Shown: piece after piece, positions 15,379 through 23,339 of the stretch | How positions within the stretch are numbered: position 1 is the stretch's first letter | Layout: each line of letters begins with the position of its first letter | Origin: JBCCBV01 sp039033855 | Lineage (GTDB): Bacteria; Planctomycetota; Phycisphaerae; Phycisphaerales; Phycisphaeraceae | DNA: 30,678 nucleotides | Direction of reading: 5' to 3' | Assembly (NCBI GenBank): GCA_039033855.1 | Contig: JBCCBV010000027.1 | Location: forward strand, 1-30,678 | Translations under genes and position numbers: made by a program | Notes under the pieces: generated by a model | Told to the model about the DNA's origin: nothing | The model's database searches: none | Seen by the model: only the letters and a program-made list of their open reading frames with translations

Positions 15379-16578
15379 ATGCCCGCCGAGCGACCCCAAA
15401 CCGAGCGCGACCCCCGCGCCCGCGGAAGCGCGCCCGACGCCGCCACCGTGCTGTTCGTCGGCGGGGGCAGCGGCGGACACATCTTCCCCAACCTGGCCGT
15501 GCTCGAACGCCTGCAAGCGCTCGGTGCCCGGGTCCGCCCGCATTTCGTGGTGTCCGAAAGGCCCGTCGATGCGCACGTCTGCCAACAGGCCGGCGTCGAT
15601 TTCACCGCCATGCCCGCCACGCCCCTGCGCAAGAGCGCCGCCGGCGCCCGCGCCTGGTGGACCGGCCAGCGCGACACCGCCCGCAAGACCCGCGCACTGC
15701 TCGATCGATTGGACGTCCGCGCGGTCCTCACCACCGGCGGATTCGTCAGCCCGGCCGTCGCCTGGGCCGTGTCGCGCACGCCCGGCCCGGCCTTGCCCCT
15801 GGCCGCGATCAACCTCGACGCCGCGCCCGGCAAGGCCAACCGCTTGGTCGCCCGATGGGCCACCGACACCTTCGGCGCTCCGAGCGAAGGCGGTTCGGTC
15901 GGCCAGCGCATCGGCGTGCCGTTGCGCAAAACCGCGCTCGCCGAGGTCACCCCGCCCAAGGCCCGGTGGGAACTCGGCCTGCGCCCCGAACTCGAAACGC
16001 TGCTGGTCTTTGGCGGATCCCAAGGCGGAAGCTCGCTCAACGGCGCCGTGGTCCAGGCCATCCGACGCAGGGCCCTGGCCAAGCCGCTCGAACACTGGCA
16101 GGTCTTGCACCTCACCGGCGACAGCGACCGCGAAGACGTCGCCCGCGCTTACGCCGAGGCGGGCGTGCAGGGCCGGGTCGAAGCCTTCACCGACGCCATT
16201 GGCCTTTGGTGGGCCGCCGCCAGCCTGGCCGTCTGCCGCGCCGGCGCCGGCAGCGTGGCCGAGGCCTGGGCCAACGCCGTGCCCACCGTCTTCCTGCCGT
16301 ACCCCCACCACAAAGACCAGCACCAGCGCCGCAACGCCGCGCCCCTGGTCAACGTCGGCGGGGCGCTCATCGTGGACGACCTGATCGACCCCGCCCGCAC
16401 CGCGCAGGTGCTCATCGGCCCGCTGGCCGACCTCATGACCAACGACCACCGCCGGCTCCGCATGGTCGAAGTCCTGCGCACCCGCCGACCCGAAGACGGC
16501 GCCCGCGTGTTGGCCGACTGGACCCTCCGCGCGACAGGCCTGGCCCTGGGCCTTACCCCGGGTTTGTCCAAGGCCTGA
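15379..16578 (+). CDS. murG: UDP-GlcNAc:lipid I N-acetylglucosaminyltransferase MurG
   Basis: MurG adds GlcNAc to lipid I at the inner membrane face, giving lipid II for FtsW. The GT28 landmarks are present: GGGSGGH (residues 28-34) at the N-terminal glycine loop, GGSQGG in the second domain, CRAGAGSVAEA, and PYPHHKDQHQRRNA, which corresponds to the sugar-nucleotide-binding HKDxQ region. It is 399 aa from ATG 15379. A GTG at 15283, overlapping the ftsW stop, would add 32 Pro/Arg/Ala-rich residues and remains possible. I prefer the ATG because the fold begins soon after it and TACTTT lies 8 nt upstream. The C-terminal tail is longer than in E. coli. Confidence 0.87.
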   Translation: MPAERPQTERDPRARGSAPDAATVLFVGGGSGGHIFPNLAVLERLQALGARVRPHFVVSERPVDAHVCQQAGVDFTAMPATPLRKSAAGARAWWTGQRDTARKTRALLDRLDVRAVLTTGGFVSPAVAWAVSRTPGPALPLAAINLDAAPGKANRLVARWATDTFGAPSEGGSVGQRIGVPLRKTALAEVTPPKARWELGLRPELETLLVFGGSQGGSSLNGAVVQAIRRRALAKPLEHWQVLHLTGDSDREDVARAYAEAGVQGRVEAFTDAIGLWWAAASLAVCRAGAGSVAEAWANAVPTVFLPYPHHKDQHQRRNAAPLVNVGGALIVDDLIDPARTAQVLIGPLADLMTNDHRRLRMVEVLRTRRPEDGARVLADWTLRATGLALGLTPGLSKA

Positions 16579-16638
16579 GCGAAGTCGCGCCCCCAAGCTG
16601 AAACCGCCCCGACACCGGCCGAGCCCGCGCCGAGCCTC

Positions 16639-16644
16639 TAAACT
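16639..16644 (+). promoter_or_regulatory. -10-like TAAACT before the prenyltransferase gene
   Basis: TAAACT lies 6 nt before the ATG at 16651, with no Shine-Dalgarno between. It is the clearest case here of a -10 placed to give a leaderless message. No -35 is obvious 17 bp upstream. Confidence 0.45.
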
Positions 16645-16650
16645 GTTGGC

Positions 16651-17655
16651 ATGACCCGTGATGCCGACACGGCGCCCCCCCCCGCGCCCCCGACATCCCC
16701 CGCCAATGCTCTGCAAGAACCCGGTCTGCCCGACACGGCGGCCGCGGATCGGGCGCAGGTCGAGGCCTGGTTGACCGGCTTCTTGGATCGTCGCGCGCTG
16801 CCCACCGTGTTGGACGACGCCGTCCGCTACGCCCTGTTCGGCCCCGGCAAGCGGGTGCGCCCGCTGCTCTGCCTGGCCTGCTGCCGAGCGGTAGGGGGGC
16901 GCACGGAGCTCGCCCTGCCCGCGGCCGGCTGCGTCGAGTTGATCCACGCCTTTTCGCTGGTGCACGACGACCTGCCGGCCCTGGACAACGACGACCTCCG
17001 CCGCGGACGCCCGACGCTGCACGTTCACGCCGGGGAAGACACCGCCATCCTCGCCGGCGATGCGTTGCTGTCTCTCGCGGTCGAAGCCGTCGCCGAACCG
17101 AACCCCGGGCTCGCCCCGGCCGTGGCCGCCCAACTTGTGTCCGAGGCCGCCCGGGCCACCACCGACATGATCGCCGGCCAGGGGTACGACACCCTGCCTC
17201 ACGCAGGACGCCCGGCGCCCGACGCCCCCCGCGACGAACGGCTGGCATGGCTTGAACGCATGCACGGCCTGAAGACCGGCGCCCTGCTCATCGCCGCCTG
17301 CCGGATGGGCGCAATCGTGGGCGGCGCAAATCCCGGGCACCTCGACGCCGTGACCCGCTTCGCCCAGACCGCGGGCCTGCTGTTTCAAGTCGTGGATGAT
17401 CTGCTCGATTGCACCGCCACGTCCCAAGAGCTGGGCAAGGCCGCCGGCAAAGACCACGACGCCGGCAAGCTCACCTACCCCGGGCTGCTGGGGGTGAAAG
17501 GCGCCCGCGCCGTGGCCGAGGAGCTCTCGCAACAGGCCGGGCAGGCCGCCGCCGAGCTCGACGCTTCCGAACCGGGCGACACGGGCGAATCCACACGCAC
17601 CGGCGGGGCCGAACTCGACCTCTGGCGGCGCTTCGTGGCCGAACGTCGGCGGTAG
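16651..17655 (+). CDS. ispA: Short-chain polyprenyl (farnesyl) diphosphate synthase
   Basis: This enzyme condenses IPP with allylic diphosphates. The first Asp-rich motif is DDLPALDNDD with the two-residue insert of bacterial type II FPP synthases. The second is DDLLD in VVDDLLDCT. The aromatic Phe five residues before the first motif (FSLVHDD) favours a short product, probably FPP, consistent with squalene and undecaprenyl needs. GGPP cannot be excluded from sequence alone. FGPGKRVRPLL near residue 68 binds IPP. The 334-aa length includes a roughly 30-residue Pro/Ala-rich N-terminus. dxs follows 57 bp downstream on the same strand, so a small isoprenoid operon is likely. Start at ATG 16651 is supported by the TAAACT at 16639. 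Confidence 0.87.
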   Translation: MTRDADTAPPPAPPTSPANALQEPGLPDTAAADRAQVEAWLTGFLDRRALPTVLDDAVRYALFGPGKRVRPLLCLACCRAVGGRTELALPAAGCVELIHAFSLVHDDLPALDNDDLRRGRPTLHVHAGEDTAILAGDALLSLAVEAVAEPNPGLAPAVAAQLVSEAARATTDMIAGQGYDTLPHAGRPAPDAPRDERLAWLERMHGLKTGALLIAACRMGAIVGGANPGHLDAVTRFAQTAGLLFQVVDDLLDCTATSQELGKAAGKDHDAGKLTYPGLLGVKGARAVAEELSQQAGQAAAELDASEPGDTGESTRTGGAELDLWRRFVAERRR

Positions 17656-17658
17656 TGC

Positions 17659-17664
17659 TTTAAT
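17659..17664 (+). promoter_or_regulatory. Possible -10 (TTTAAT) for dxs
   Basis: TTTAAT matches the -10 consensus at 5 of 6 positions just after the prenyltransferase stop, giving a leader of about 40 nt for dxs. No good -35 is visible. A 12-bp palindrome (CGGACC/GGTCCG, 17684-17695) lies in this leader. Confidence 0.3.
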
Positions 17665-17711
17665 GATCCGATTCCCCGCACCACGGACCGGTCCGGGCGT
17701 AGGACTCCTTC

Positions 17712-19769
17712 ATGGCGTATGAACTGCTCGAGCACATCCACGGCCCGGCCGACCTCAAGGCCCTGACCGAAGACCAACTGCCCGACCTGGCCCAAGAGGT
17801 CCGGCAGGCCATCTGCGATCAGGTCAGCCGGTCCGGCGGACACCTGGCCCCCAACCTGGGCGTGGTTGAGCTCACCCTGGCCCTGCACCGCGTGTTCGAC
17901 TTCGGCCCGCCCCCGGAAGTTGCCCCGGCAACCCCGGAGGCCAACGCCCAAGCTCGCCCCGGCGACCGGTTGCTGTTCGACGTCGGCCACCAGTGCTACC
18001 CCCACAAGCTGCTCACCGGCCGGCTGCCCCTGCTTGACAAGCTCCGACAGAAGGGCGGCATGTCCGGGTTCCCCTCGCCCGACGAATCGCCTTACGACCT
18101 GTTCGCCGTCGGCCACGCCGGCACCGCCATCAGCACCGCCGTGGGCATGGCCCGGGCCGACGCACTGCGCGCCCAGGCCGCCGACGCCACCCCGCCCCGC
18201 GTCGTGTCGCTGGTGGGCGACGCGTCCATCGTCAACGGCGTGGCGCTCGAAGGCCTCAACAACGCCGGCACGCTGCACCGCCAGTTCCTGGTCGTGCTCA
18301 ACGACAACGGCATGTCCATCGCCAAGCCCCAGGGCGCCATGGCCAGCCACTTCGACCGCCTGCGCGTCAGCGACCGATACGCCGGCATCAAGAACCGGGG
18401 ACGCCGTGTCCTGGAGCACATCCCCGGCGGCAGCTTCCTCCACGGCCTATATCACCGCGGCTCGGAGATGCTCAAGGCCCTGATCCTCAGCGAGCACCTG
18501 TTCGAGCACTTCGGCCTGATCTGCGTCGGGCCCGTCGACGGCCACGACCTGCCGTCGCTCATCTCCATCCTCGAAGAAATCAAAGACATCCCCCGCCCCG
18601 TGCTCCTGCACGTCAAAACCATCAAGGGCAAGGGCTTCGACTTCGCCGAGGGCGACGCCTGCGCCTTCCACTCGCCCAAGCCGTTCCAAATCAACGGCTG
18701 CCGGGTCGACGTGCAACCGTCGGGCCGTTCGTTCACCTCCGCCTACACCGACGCCATGAAGGCGCTGATGCGCGACGACCAAGACGTCTTCGCCGTCACC
18801 GCCGCCATGCCCGACGGCACCGGCCTGGCCGAAGTCATGGCCGACTTCCCCGAGCGCACGCTCGACACCGGCATCTGCGAATCCCACGCCATGGACATGT
18901 GCGCGGGCATGGCCAAGTCCGGCGTCAAACCGTTCTTCGCCGTCTACTCCACCTTCGCCCAGCGCGCCCTCGACCAGGTCTTTCAAGAGGTCGCCCTGCA
19001 AGGCCTGCCCGTGCGCGTCTGCATGGACCGCGGCGGCTACGTGGGCGGCGACGGCGCGGTGCACCACGGATTCATGGACATCTCCATGCTCCGCCCCCTG
19101 CCCGGCGCCGTGCAGCTGGCCGCGGCCGACGAACCCACCCTCGCCGCCGCGCTCCGCTTCATGGCCGACCACGACGCCGGCCCGACCTTCCTCCGCTACC
19201 CGCGCGACGTCGTCGCCCCCAAGCCGGTGTGGGATCAGGCCCCGACCTTTGAGCTCGGCCGGGCCGCGCTCGCGTACTGCACCACCCGCGACTGCCCCGA
19301 GTCCGCCGACGCCGCGCCCGCCCCCGCCTTCGCCAAGCCCGACCTGGCGATCCTCGCCTATGGCCCGCTGCTCTACGCCGCCATCGACGCCGCCCACGCC
19401 CTCGAGCAAGACGGCCGCGGCGTCGCGGTTTACGACGCCCGCTTCGCCCAGCCGGTCGACGCCGACCTGTTCGAAGCTCTGGCCCGGCAGGACATCGCGC
19501 TGCTCACCGTCGAAGACCACGCCGTCGCCGGCGGCTTCGGCGCCGCCGTCCTCGAAGCCTTGCACGAATGCGGCGCGCCCACCCGCCGACTCGCCCGTAT
19601 GGGCCACCCCGCCCGCTGGGTCGGGCCCGACAGCCGCAAGAACCAGCTCGCCGACGCCGGCCTGTCCGCCCAGGGCATCGCCGACCGCGCCCGCACGCTG
19701 CTCGAATCCGACCCCGTTGGCGACGCCGCCGAGCCCGACGGCCTGCGCGAGCCCATCGGCGCCGTCTGA
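17712..19769 (+). CDS. dxs: 1-deoxy-D-xylulose-5-phosphate synthase
   Basis: DXS joins pyruvate and glyceraldehyde 3-phosphate with thiamine diphosphate, the first step of the MEP isoprenoid pathway. Motifs in order are SRSGGHLAPNLGVVELT, DVGHQCYPHKLLTGR, GDASIVNGVALEGLNNAG (thiamine site), LNDNGMSIAKPQG, GPVDGHDL, and the transketolase pyrimidine-domain block with GICESHAMDMCAGMA (catalytic Glu) and VYSTFAQRALDQV. The C-terminal transketolase domain follows, with LLTVEDHAVAGGFGAAV. The thiamine motif reads GDA where most enzymes have GDG. Length 685 aa is above the usual 620-640 because of an insert near residue 75 and a longer tail. ATG 17712 is preceded by AGGAC. It forms a pair with the prenyltransferase gene. 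Confidence 0.93.
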   Translation: MAYELLEHIHGPADLKALTEDQLPDLAQEVRQAICDQVSRSGGHLAPNLGVVELTLALHRVFDFGPPPEVAPATPEANAQARPGDRLLFDVGHQCYPHKLLTGRLPLLDKLRQKGGMSGFPSPDESPYDLFAVGHAGTAISTAVGMARADALRAQAADATPPRVVSLVGDASIVNGVALEGLNNAGTLHRQFLVVLNDNGMSIAKPQGAMASHFDRLRVSDRYAGIKNRGRRVLEHIPGGSFLHGLYHRGSEMLKALILSEHLFEHFGLICVGPVDGHDLPSLISILEEIKDIPRPVLLHVKTIKGKGFDFAEGDACAFHSPKPFQINGCRVDVQPSGRSFTSAYTDAMKALMRDDQDVFAVTAAMPDGTGLAEVMADFPERTLDTGICESHAMDMCAGMAKSGVKPFFAVYSTFAQRALDQVFQEVALQGLPVRVCMDRGGYVGGDGAVHHGFMDISMLRPLPGAVQLAAADEPTLAAALRFMADHDAGPTFLRYPRDVVAPKPVWDQAPTFELGRAALAYCTTRDCPESADAAPAPAFAKPDLAILAYGPLLYAAIDAAHALEQDGRGVAVYDARFAQPVDADLFEALARQDIALLTVEDHAVAGGFGAAVLEALHECGAPTRRLARMGHPARWVGPDSRKNQLADAGLSAQGIADRARTLLESDPVGDAAEPDGLREPIGAV

Positions 19770-19867
19770 TTCACACTTACGCATTTGCGCGATTTCTCCC
19801 GTTTCCCCGCCGATCTGAGCGCCTTGCTTGCGCGAACTCTCCCCGGCCATGGCCCCCGGGCCGCGTC

Positions 19868-19876
19868 TGCTAGAAA
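19868..19876 (+). promoter_or_regulatory. Possible extended -10 before the PhoX gene
   Basis: TGC-TAGAAA resembles an extended -10 in the 163-bp gap before the PhoX-type gene. There is no recognisable -35. Confidence 0.25.
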
Positions 19877-19898
19877 TCAAAGAATCTGCGGTTTGACC

Positions 19899-19912
19899 GG
19901 CACGATCGTGCC
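19899..19912. promoter_or_regulatory. 14-bp perfect palindrome upstream of the PhoX gene
   Basis: GGCACGATCGTGCC is an exact palindrome about 20 bp before the ATG at 19933, just downstream of the candidate -10. The position suits an operator for a dimeric regulator. The regulator is unknown. Confidence 0.35.
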
Positions 19913-19932
19913 CGCCCGGCAATGATGTGGGT

Positions 19933-21429
19933 ATGGACACGATCCCCTTCACGCGTCGCCGTTTCCTGACCTCCGCCGCCGCGGTTTCCGCCGGCTTCCT
20001 GGGCCTGCGCCAGTTCACCGGCAGCCCGATCGCCTGGGCCCAGTCCGGGCCTGCCGGGGCCCGCGCGTCCGGCCTTCCCGCCGGCTACGGGCCCATCGTG
20101 TCTGACCCCAAGGGTGTGCTCGACCTGCCCGCCGGCTTCACCTACCGCGTGCTGGCCCGCATGGGCGACGAGCTCGACGACGGCCTGCTGTTCGGCGGCG
20201 TGCCCGACGGCGCCGCGTCTTTCGCCGGGCCCGACGGCCTGACCGTCCTGATCGTCAACCACGAGCTCGAGCCCGACTGGTTCCGCGGCAGCCCCTTCGG
20301 CCGGTCCAACGAGCGGCTCGACCAAGTCCCCGCCGACCGCCTTTACGACGCCGGCACGGGCCGAAGCCCCAGCCTCGGCGGGACCACCACGCTCCACTAC
20401 GACACCCGCACCGGCAAGGTCGTCAAACGCTTCGCCTCGCTCCTGGGCACCGACCGCAACTGCGCCGGCGGCCCCACCCCCTGGGGCTCTTGGATCAGCT
20501 GCGAAGAAACCGTCCGCAAGGCCGGGCAAGACGGCGCGCAAAAAGACCACGGCTACTGCTTCGAGGTCCCCGCTTCCGCCACCGGGCCCGTCGCCCCCGT
20601 GCCCCTCAAGGCCATGGGCCGATTTACGCACGAGGCCGTCGCCGTCGACCCCGCTTCCGGCGCCGTGTACCTGACCGAAGACCTCCACGACGGCTGCTTC
20701 TACCGCTTCCTGCCCGACGTGCCCGGCCAGCTCGCCCAAGGCGGCCGCCTCCAGGCCTTGGCCCTGGTCGAAGAAGCCTCCGCCGACGTCCGCAACTGGT
20801 TGAACGGCATCTCCGACGACGAGGTCGCCAAGAGCCAGTCCACCGCCGCCCACACCCTCATGAAGGCCGGCGACCAGTCCGAACACGCCACGCCCGTCGG
20901 CAAGCCCATGGCCGTGCGCTGGATCGACCTGGACAACGTCGAGTCTCCCGACGACGACCTGCGCTACCGCGCCTTCGAGGCCGGCGCCACCCGCTTCGCC
21001 CGCGGCGAGGGCATCTGGTTCGGCCGGGGCTCGGCCTTCTTCGCCTGCACCTCCGGCGGCCGCAACCGCGCTGGACAGGTCTTCCGCTACACCCCCAGCC
21101 CCAGCGAAGGCCTGCCCGCCGAGGCCGACCACCCCGCCACCCTCGAACTGTTCCTCGAGCCCAACGACACCGACCTGCTCGAGAATTGCGACAACGTCAC
21201 CGTGGCCCCCTGGGGCGACCTGATCCTCTGCGAAGACTCGAAAAACACCAACGACCTCGTCGGCGTCACGCCCGACGGACGCGGCTATCGCTTCGGCCGA
21301 AACGCCTTGTCCGGCAGCGAGTTCGCCGGCGCCAACTTCTCGCCCGACGGGTCGACGCTCTTCGTCTGCATCCAGGCCGACGGGCTGGTGCTCGGCATCA
21401 CCGGGCCGTGGGATCGCAGCGCCGGCTGA
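19933..21429 (+). CDS. Tat-exported PhoX-family (DUF839) protein
   Basis: PhoX-type alkaline phosphatases are monomeric Ca/Fe enzymes that release phosphate from organic esters outside the cytoplasm. The N-terminus has a twin-arginine signal (TRRRFLTSAAAVSAGFLGL) ending near AWAQ. The family segments GGPTPWGSWISCEE, GRFTHEAVAVDP and VAPWGDLILCED are all present. The length of 498 aa is typical. Many DUF839 proteins are not proven phosphatases, so activity is inferred. I chose ATG 19933 over the in-frame GTG at 19927 two codons upstream. A 14-bp palindrome and a possible extended -10 lie ahead. The ABC permease gene starts 34 bp after its stop, so co-expression is possible. Confidence 0.85.
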   Translation: MDTIPFTRRRFLTSAAAVSAGFLGLRQFTGSPIAWAQSGPAGARASGLPAGYGPIVSDPKGVLDLPAGFTYRVLARMGDELDDGLLFGGVPDGAASFAGPDGLTVLIVNHELEPDWFRGSPFGRSNERLDQVPADRLYDAGTGRSPSLGGTTTLHYDTRTGKVVKRFASLLGTDRNCAGGPTPWGSWISCEETVRKAGQDGAQKDHGYCFEVPASATGPVAPVPLKAMGRFTHEAVAVDPASGAVYLTEDLHDGCFYRFLPDVPGQLAQGGRLQALALVEEASADVRNWLNGISDDEVAKSQSTAAHTLMKAGDQSEHATPVGKPMAVRWIDLDNVESPDDDLRYRAFEAGATRFARGEGIWFGRGSAFFACTSGGRNRAGQVFRYTPSPSEGLPAEADHPATLELFLEPNDTDLLENCDNVTVAPWGDLILCEDSKNTNDLVGVTPDGRGYRFGRNALSGSEFAGANFSPDGSTLFVCIQADGLVLGITGPWDRSAG

Positions 21430-21449
21430 ACGCCCGGCTCGGAACCGGG

Positions 21450-21455
21450 TAGATT
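21450..21455 (+). promoter_or_regulatory. -10-like TAGATT before the permease gene
   Basis: TAGATT ends 8 nt before the ATG at 21464 with no Shine-Dalgarno. A weak -35-like CTGAAC (21426-21431) lies 18 bp upstream. Confidence 0.4.
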
Positions 21456-21463
21456 GCCCCCCG

Positions 21464-23308
21464 ATGGCGATCCGGCACCGCACTTCCAAGATGCTCTGGC
21501 AATACGGCCTGTTCGCCGTCTTGGCCTCGGTTCTCTTCCTGCTGCTAATCGTCCCCGTCTGGCTGACCGTCCGCGGAGCCTTTTCCGACGACGACGGCGT
21601 CTTGACCCTCCGCTACTTCCTCGACCCCGACCTGGGCGTCTTGCGCGACCCGCTCTACCGCGAGGGGCTGCTCAACGCTACTTGGGTCGCCCTGGCCACC
21701 ACCACGCTGTCGATCGCGATGGCCGTGCCCATGGCCCTGACCACCACACGCTTCAAGTTCCGCGGCAAGGTCGTGGTGACCGGCCTGGTGCTGGCGCCGC
21801 TCATCCTGCCCCCGTTCGTCGGCGCCATCGGCCTCCAGGCCATGCTCGGACGGGCCGGCGCCCTCAACGCGCTGCTGCGCGACATGGGCTTTTTGTCGCC
21901 CGAGGCAGGCGGCATCGACTTCCTGGGCGCACAGCTCACCCTCGCCGGCATGACCTTCGACGGGCGCTTCTGGGCCATCGTGCTCATGGAAGCCCTGCAC
22001 CTGTACCCCATCATTTATCTCAACGCCTCGGCGGCGCTCGCCAACGTGGACCCCTCGCTCGAAGAGGCCGCCCAGAACCTCGGCTGTGGCCCCTGGCGAC
22101 GCTTCCGCAAGGTCACCCTGCCGCTCATCCTGCCCGGCGTGTTCGCCGGAGGCACCATCGTCCTGATCTGGAGCTTCACCGAGCTCGGCACGCCGCTCAT
22201 CTTCGAGTACACCCGCATCACGCCGGTGCAGGTGTTCTACGGCATCCAAGAGGTCGAATCGTCCAAGGGCCCCTATGCGCTGGTCGTGGTGATGCTCATC
22301 GCGTCGGCGGCGCTGTACCTCGCCGGCAAACTCGCGTTCGGCGGCCGCGCCCACGCCATGCAGGGCAAGGCCACCGCCGCCGTGGCCGAGCGACCCCTGC
22401 GCGGCTTCATGCCCTGGTTCGGGATGGTGCTGACCATCGGCATCTCGGTGATCGCCATCGTGCCGCACCTGGGGGTGATCCTCTCGGCCTTCGCCGTCAA
22501 AGGCTCGTGGTACGACACCGTGTTGCCGCAGCAGTTCACCGCGTCGCACTTCGGCGAGGTTTTGGTCCACGACCTGGCCGGCGGGTCCATCGTCAACAGC
22601 CTGATCTACGCCTTTGGCGCCACCATCGTCGCCGCGGTGCTCGGCGTGGCCGTGGCCTACCTGGTGGTCCGCTGCAAGGTCCGCGGCGCCGGCGCCCTCG
22701 ACACCCTGGCCATGCTGCCCCTGGCGACGCCCGGCCTGGTGCTGGCGTTCGGCTTCGTCGCCATGAGCCTCACCTGGCCGCTGCCCGAACTCGCCGCCTA
22801 CTTCCAGGAGAACGTCGGGCAGAACAACCCCGACTCGTTCTGGTTCCAGTTCGGCTCGATGTTCCAGCTCCGCGGGCAGGCGCCGCACCCCGGGCTGTTC
22901 CTCGTCGCCGCCTATGCCATCCGTCGGCTGCCCTACATGCTCCGCGCGGCCGTGGCCGGCCTCGAACAAACGTCCGGCGACCTCGAAGAAGCCGCCCACA
23001 ACCTGGGCGCCTCCGGGGCGCACACCCTGCGCAAAATCGTGCTGCCCATGATCACCGCCAACCTCATCGCCGGCGGCGTGCTGGTGTTCTCCTTCGCCAT
23101 GCTCGAGGTCAGCGATTCGCTCATCCTCGCCGAGAAGGCCGAACACTACCCCATCACCAAGGCGATCTGGTCGCTCTTCCAACGCCTGGGCGACGGCCAG
23201 GCCCTCGCCAGCGCCATGGGCGTTTGGGGCATGGCCCTGCTTCTGACCACACTGCTCGGCGCCGCGGCGCTCATGGGCAAGAAGCTCGGCTCGGTCTTCC
23301 GCGCCTAG
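21464..23308 (+). CDS. Two-domain ABC transporter permease (FbpB/ThiP-like)
   Basis: This is an inner-membrane importer permease of 614 aa in which two binding-protein-dependent transport domains are fused. Each has about six membrane segments and one EAA loop that docks the ATPase: EEAAQNLGCGPWRRFRKVTLPLILPG near residue 200 and EEAAHNLGASGAHTLRKIVLPMI near residue 510. (Each is given here by its key residues; the pattern is EAAxxLG followed by LP.) Such double permeases serve ferric iron, thiamine or aminoethylphosphonate uptake. No ATPase or substrate-binding protein gene is adjacent, so substrate and partners are unknown. The PhoX-type gene ends 34 bp upstream and a hydrolase gene follows 31 bp downstream. 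Start at ATG 21464 is supported by the TAGATT at 21450. Confidence 0.85.
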   Translation: MAIRHRTSKMLWQYGLFAVLASVLFLLLIVPVWLTVRGAFSDDDGVLTLRYFLDPDLGVLRDPLYREGLLNATWVALATTTLSIAMAVPMALTTTRFKFRGKVVVTGLVLAPLILPPFVGAIGLQAMLGRAGALNALLRDMGFLSPEAGGIDFLGAQLTLAGMTFDGRFWAIVLMEALHLYPIIYLNASAALANVDPSLEEAAQNLGCGPWRRFRKVTLPLILPGVFAGGTIVLIWSFTELGTPLIFEYTRITPVQVFYGIQEVESSKGPYALVVVMLIASAALYLAGKLAFGGRAHAMQGKATAAVAERPLRGFMPWFGMVLTIGISVIAIVPHLGVILSAFAVKGSWYDTVLPQQFTASHFGEVLVHDLAGGSIVNSLIYAFGATIVAAVLGVAVAYLVVRCKVRGAGALDTLAMLPLATPGLVLAFGFVAMSLTWPLPELAAYFQENVGQNNPDSFWFQFGSMFQLRGQAPHPGLFLVAAYAIRRLPYMLRAAVAGLEQTSGDLEEAAHNLGASGAHTLRKIVLPMITANLIAGGVLVFSFAMLEVSDSLILAEKAEHYPITKAIWSLFQRLGDGQALASAMGVWGMALLLTTLLGAAALMGKKLGSVFRA

Positions 23309-23326
23309 CCGCACCTCCAGCGGCCC

Positions 23327-23332
23327 TATCGT
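23327..23332 (+). promoter_or_regulatory. -10-like TATCGT before the hydrolase gene
   Basis: TATCGT ends 7 nt before the ATG at 23340, with no Shine-Dalgarno between. This is the same arrangement as at six other genes. Confidence 0.45.
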
Positions 23333-23339
23333 CCGGGCG

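Noticed and set aside
15370..17532. 720-codon antisense frame over murG and the prenyltransferase gene
   Set aside because: It spans two well-supported forward genes and their gap, which marks it as fortuitous.
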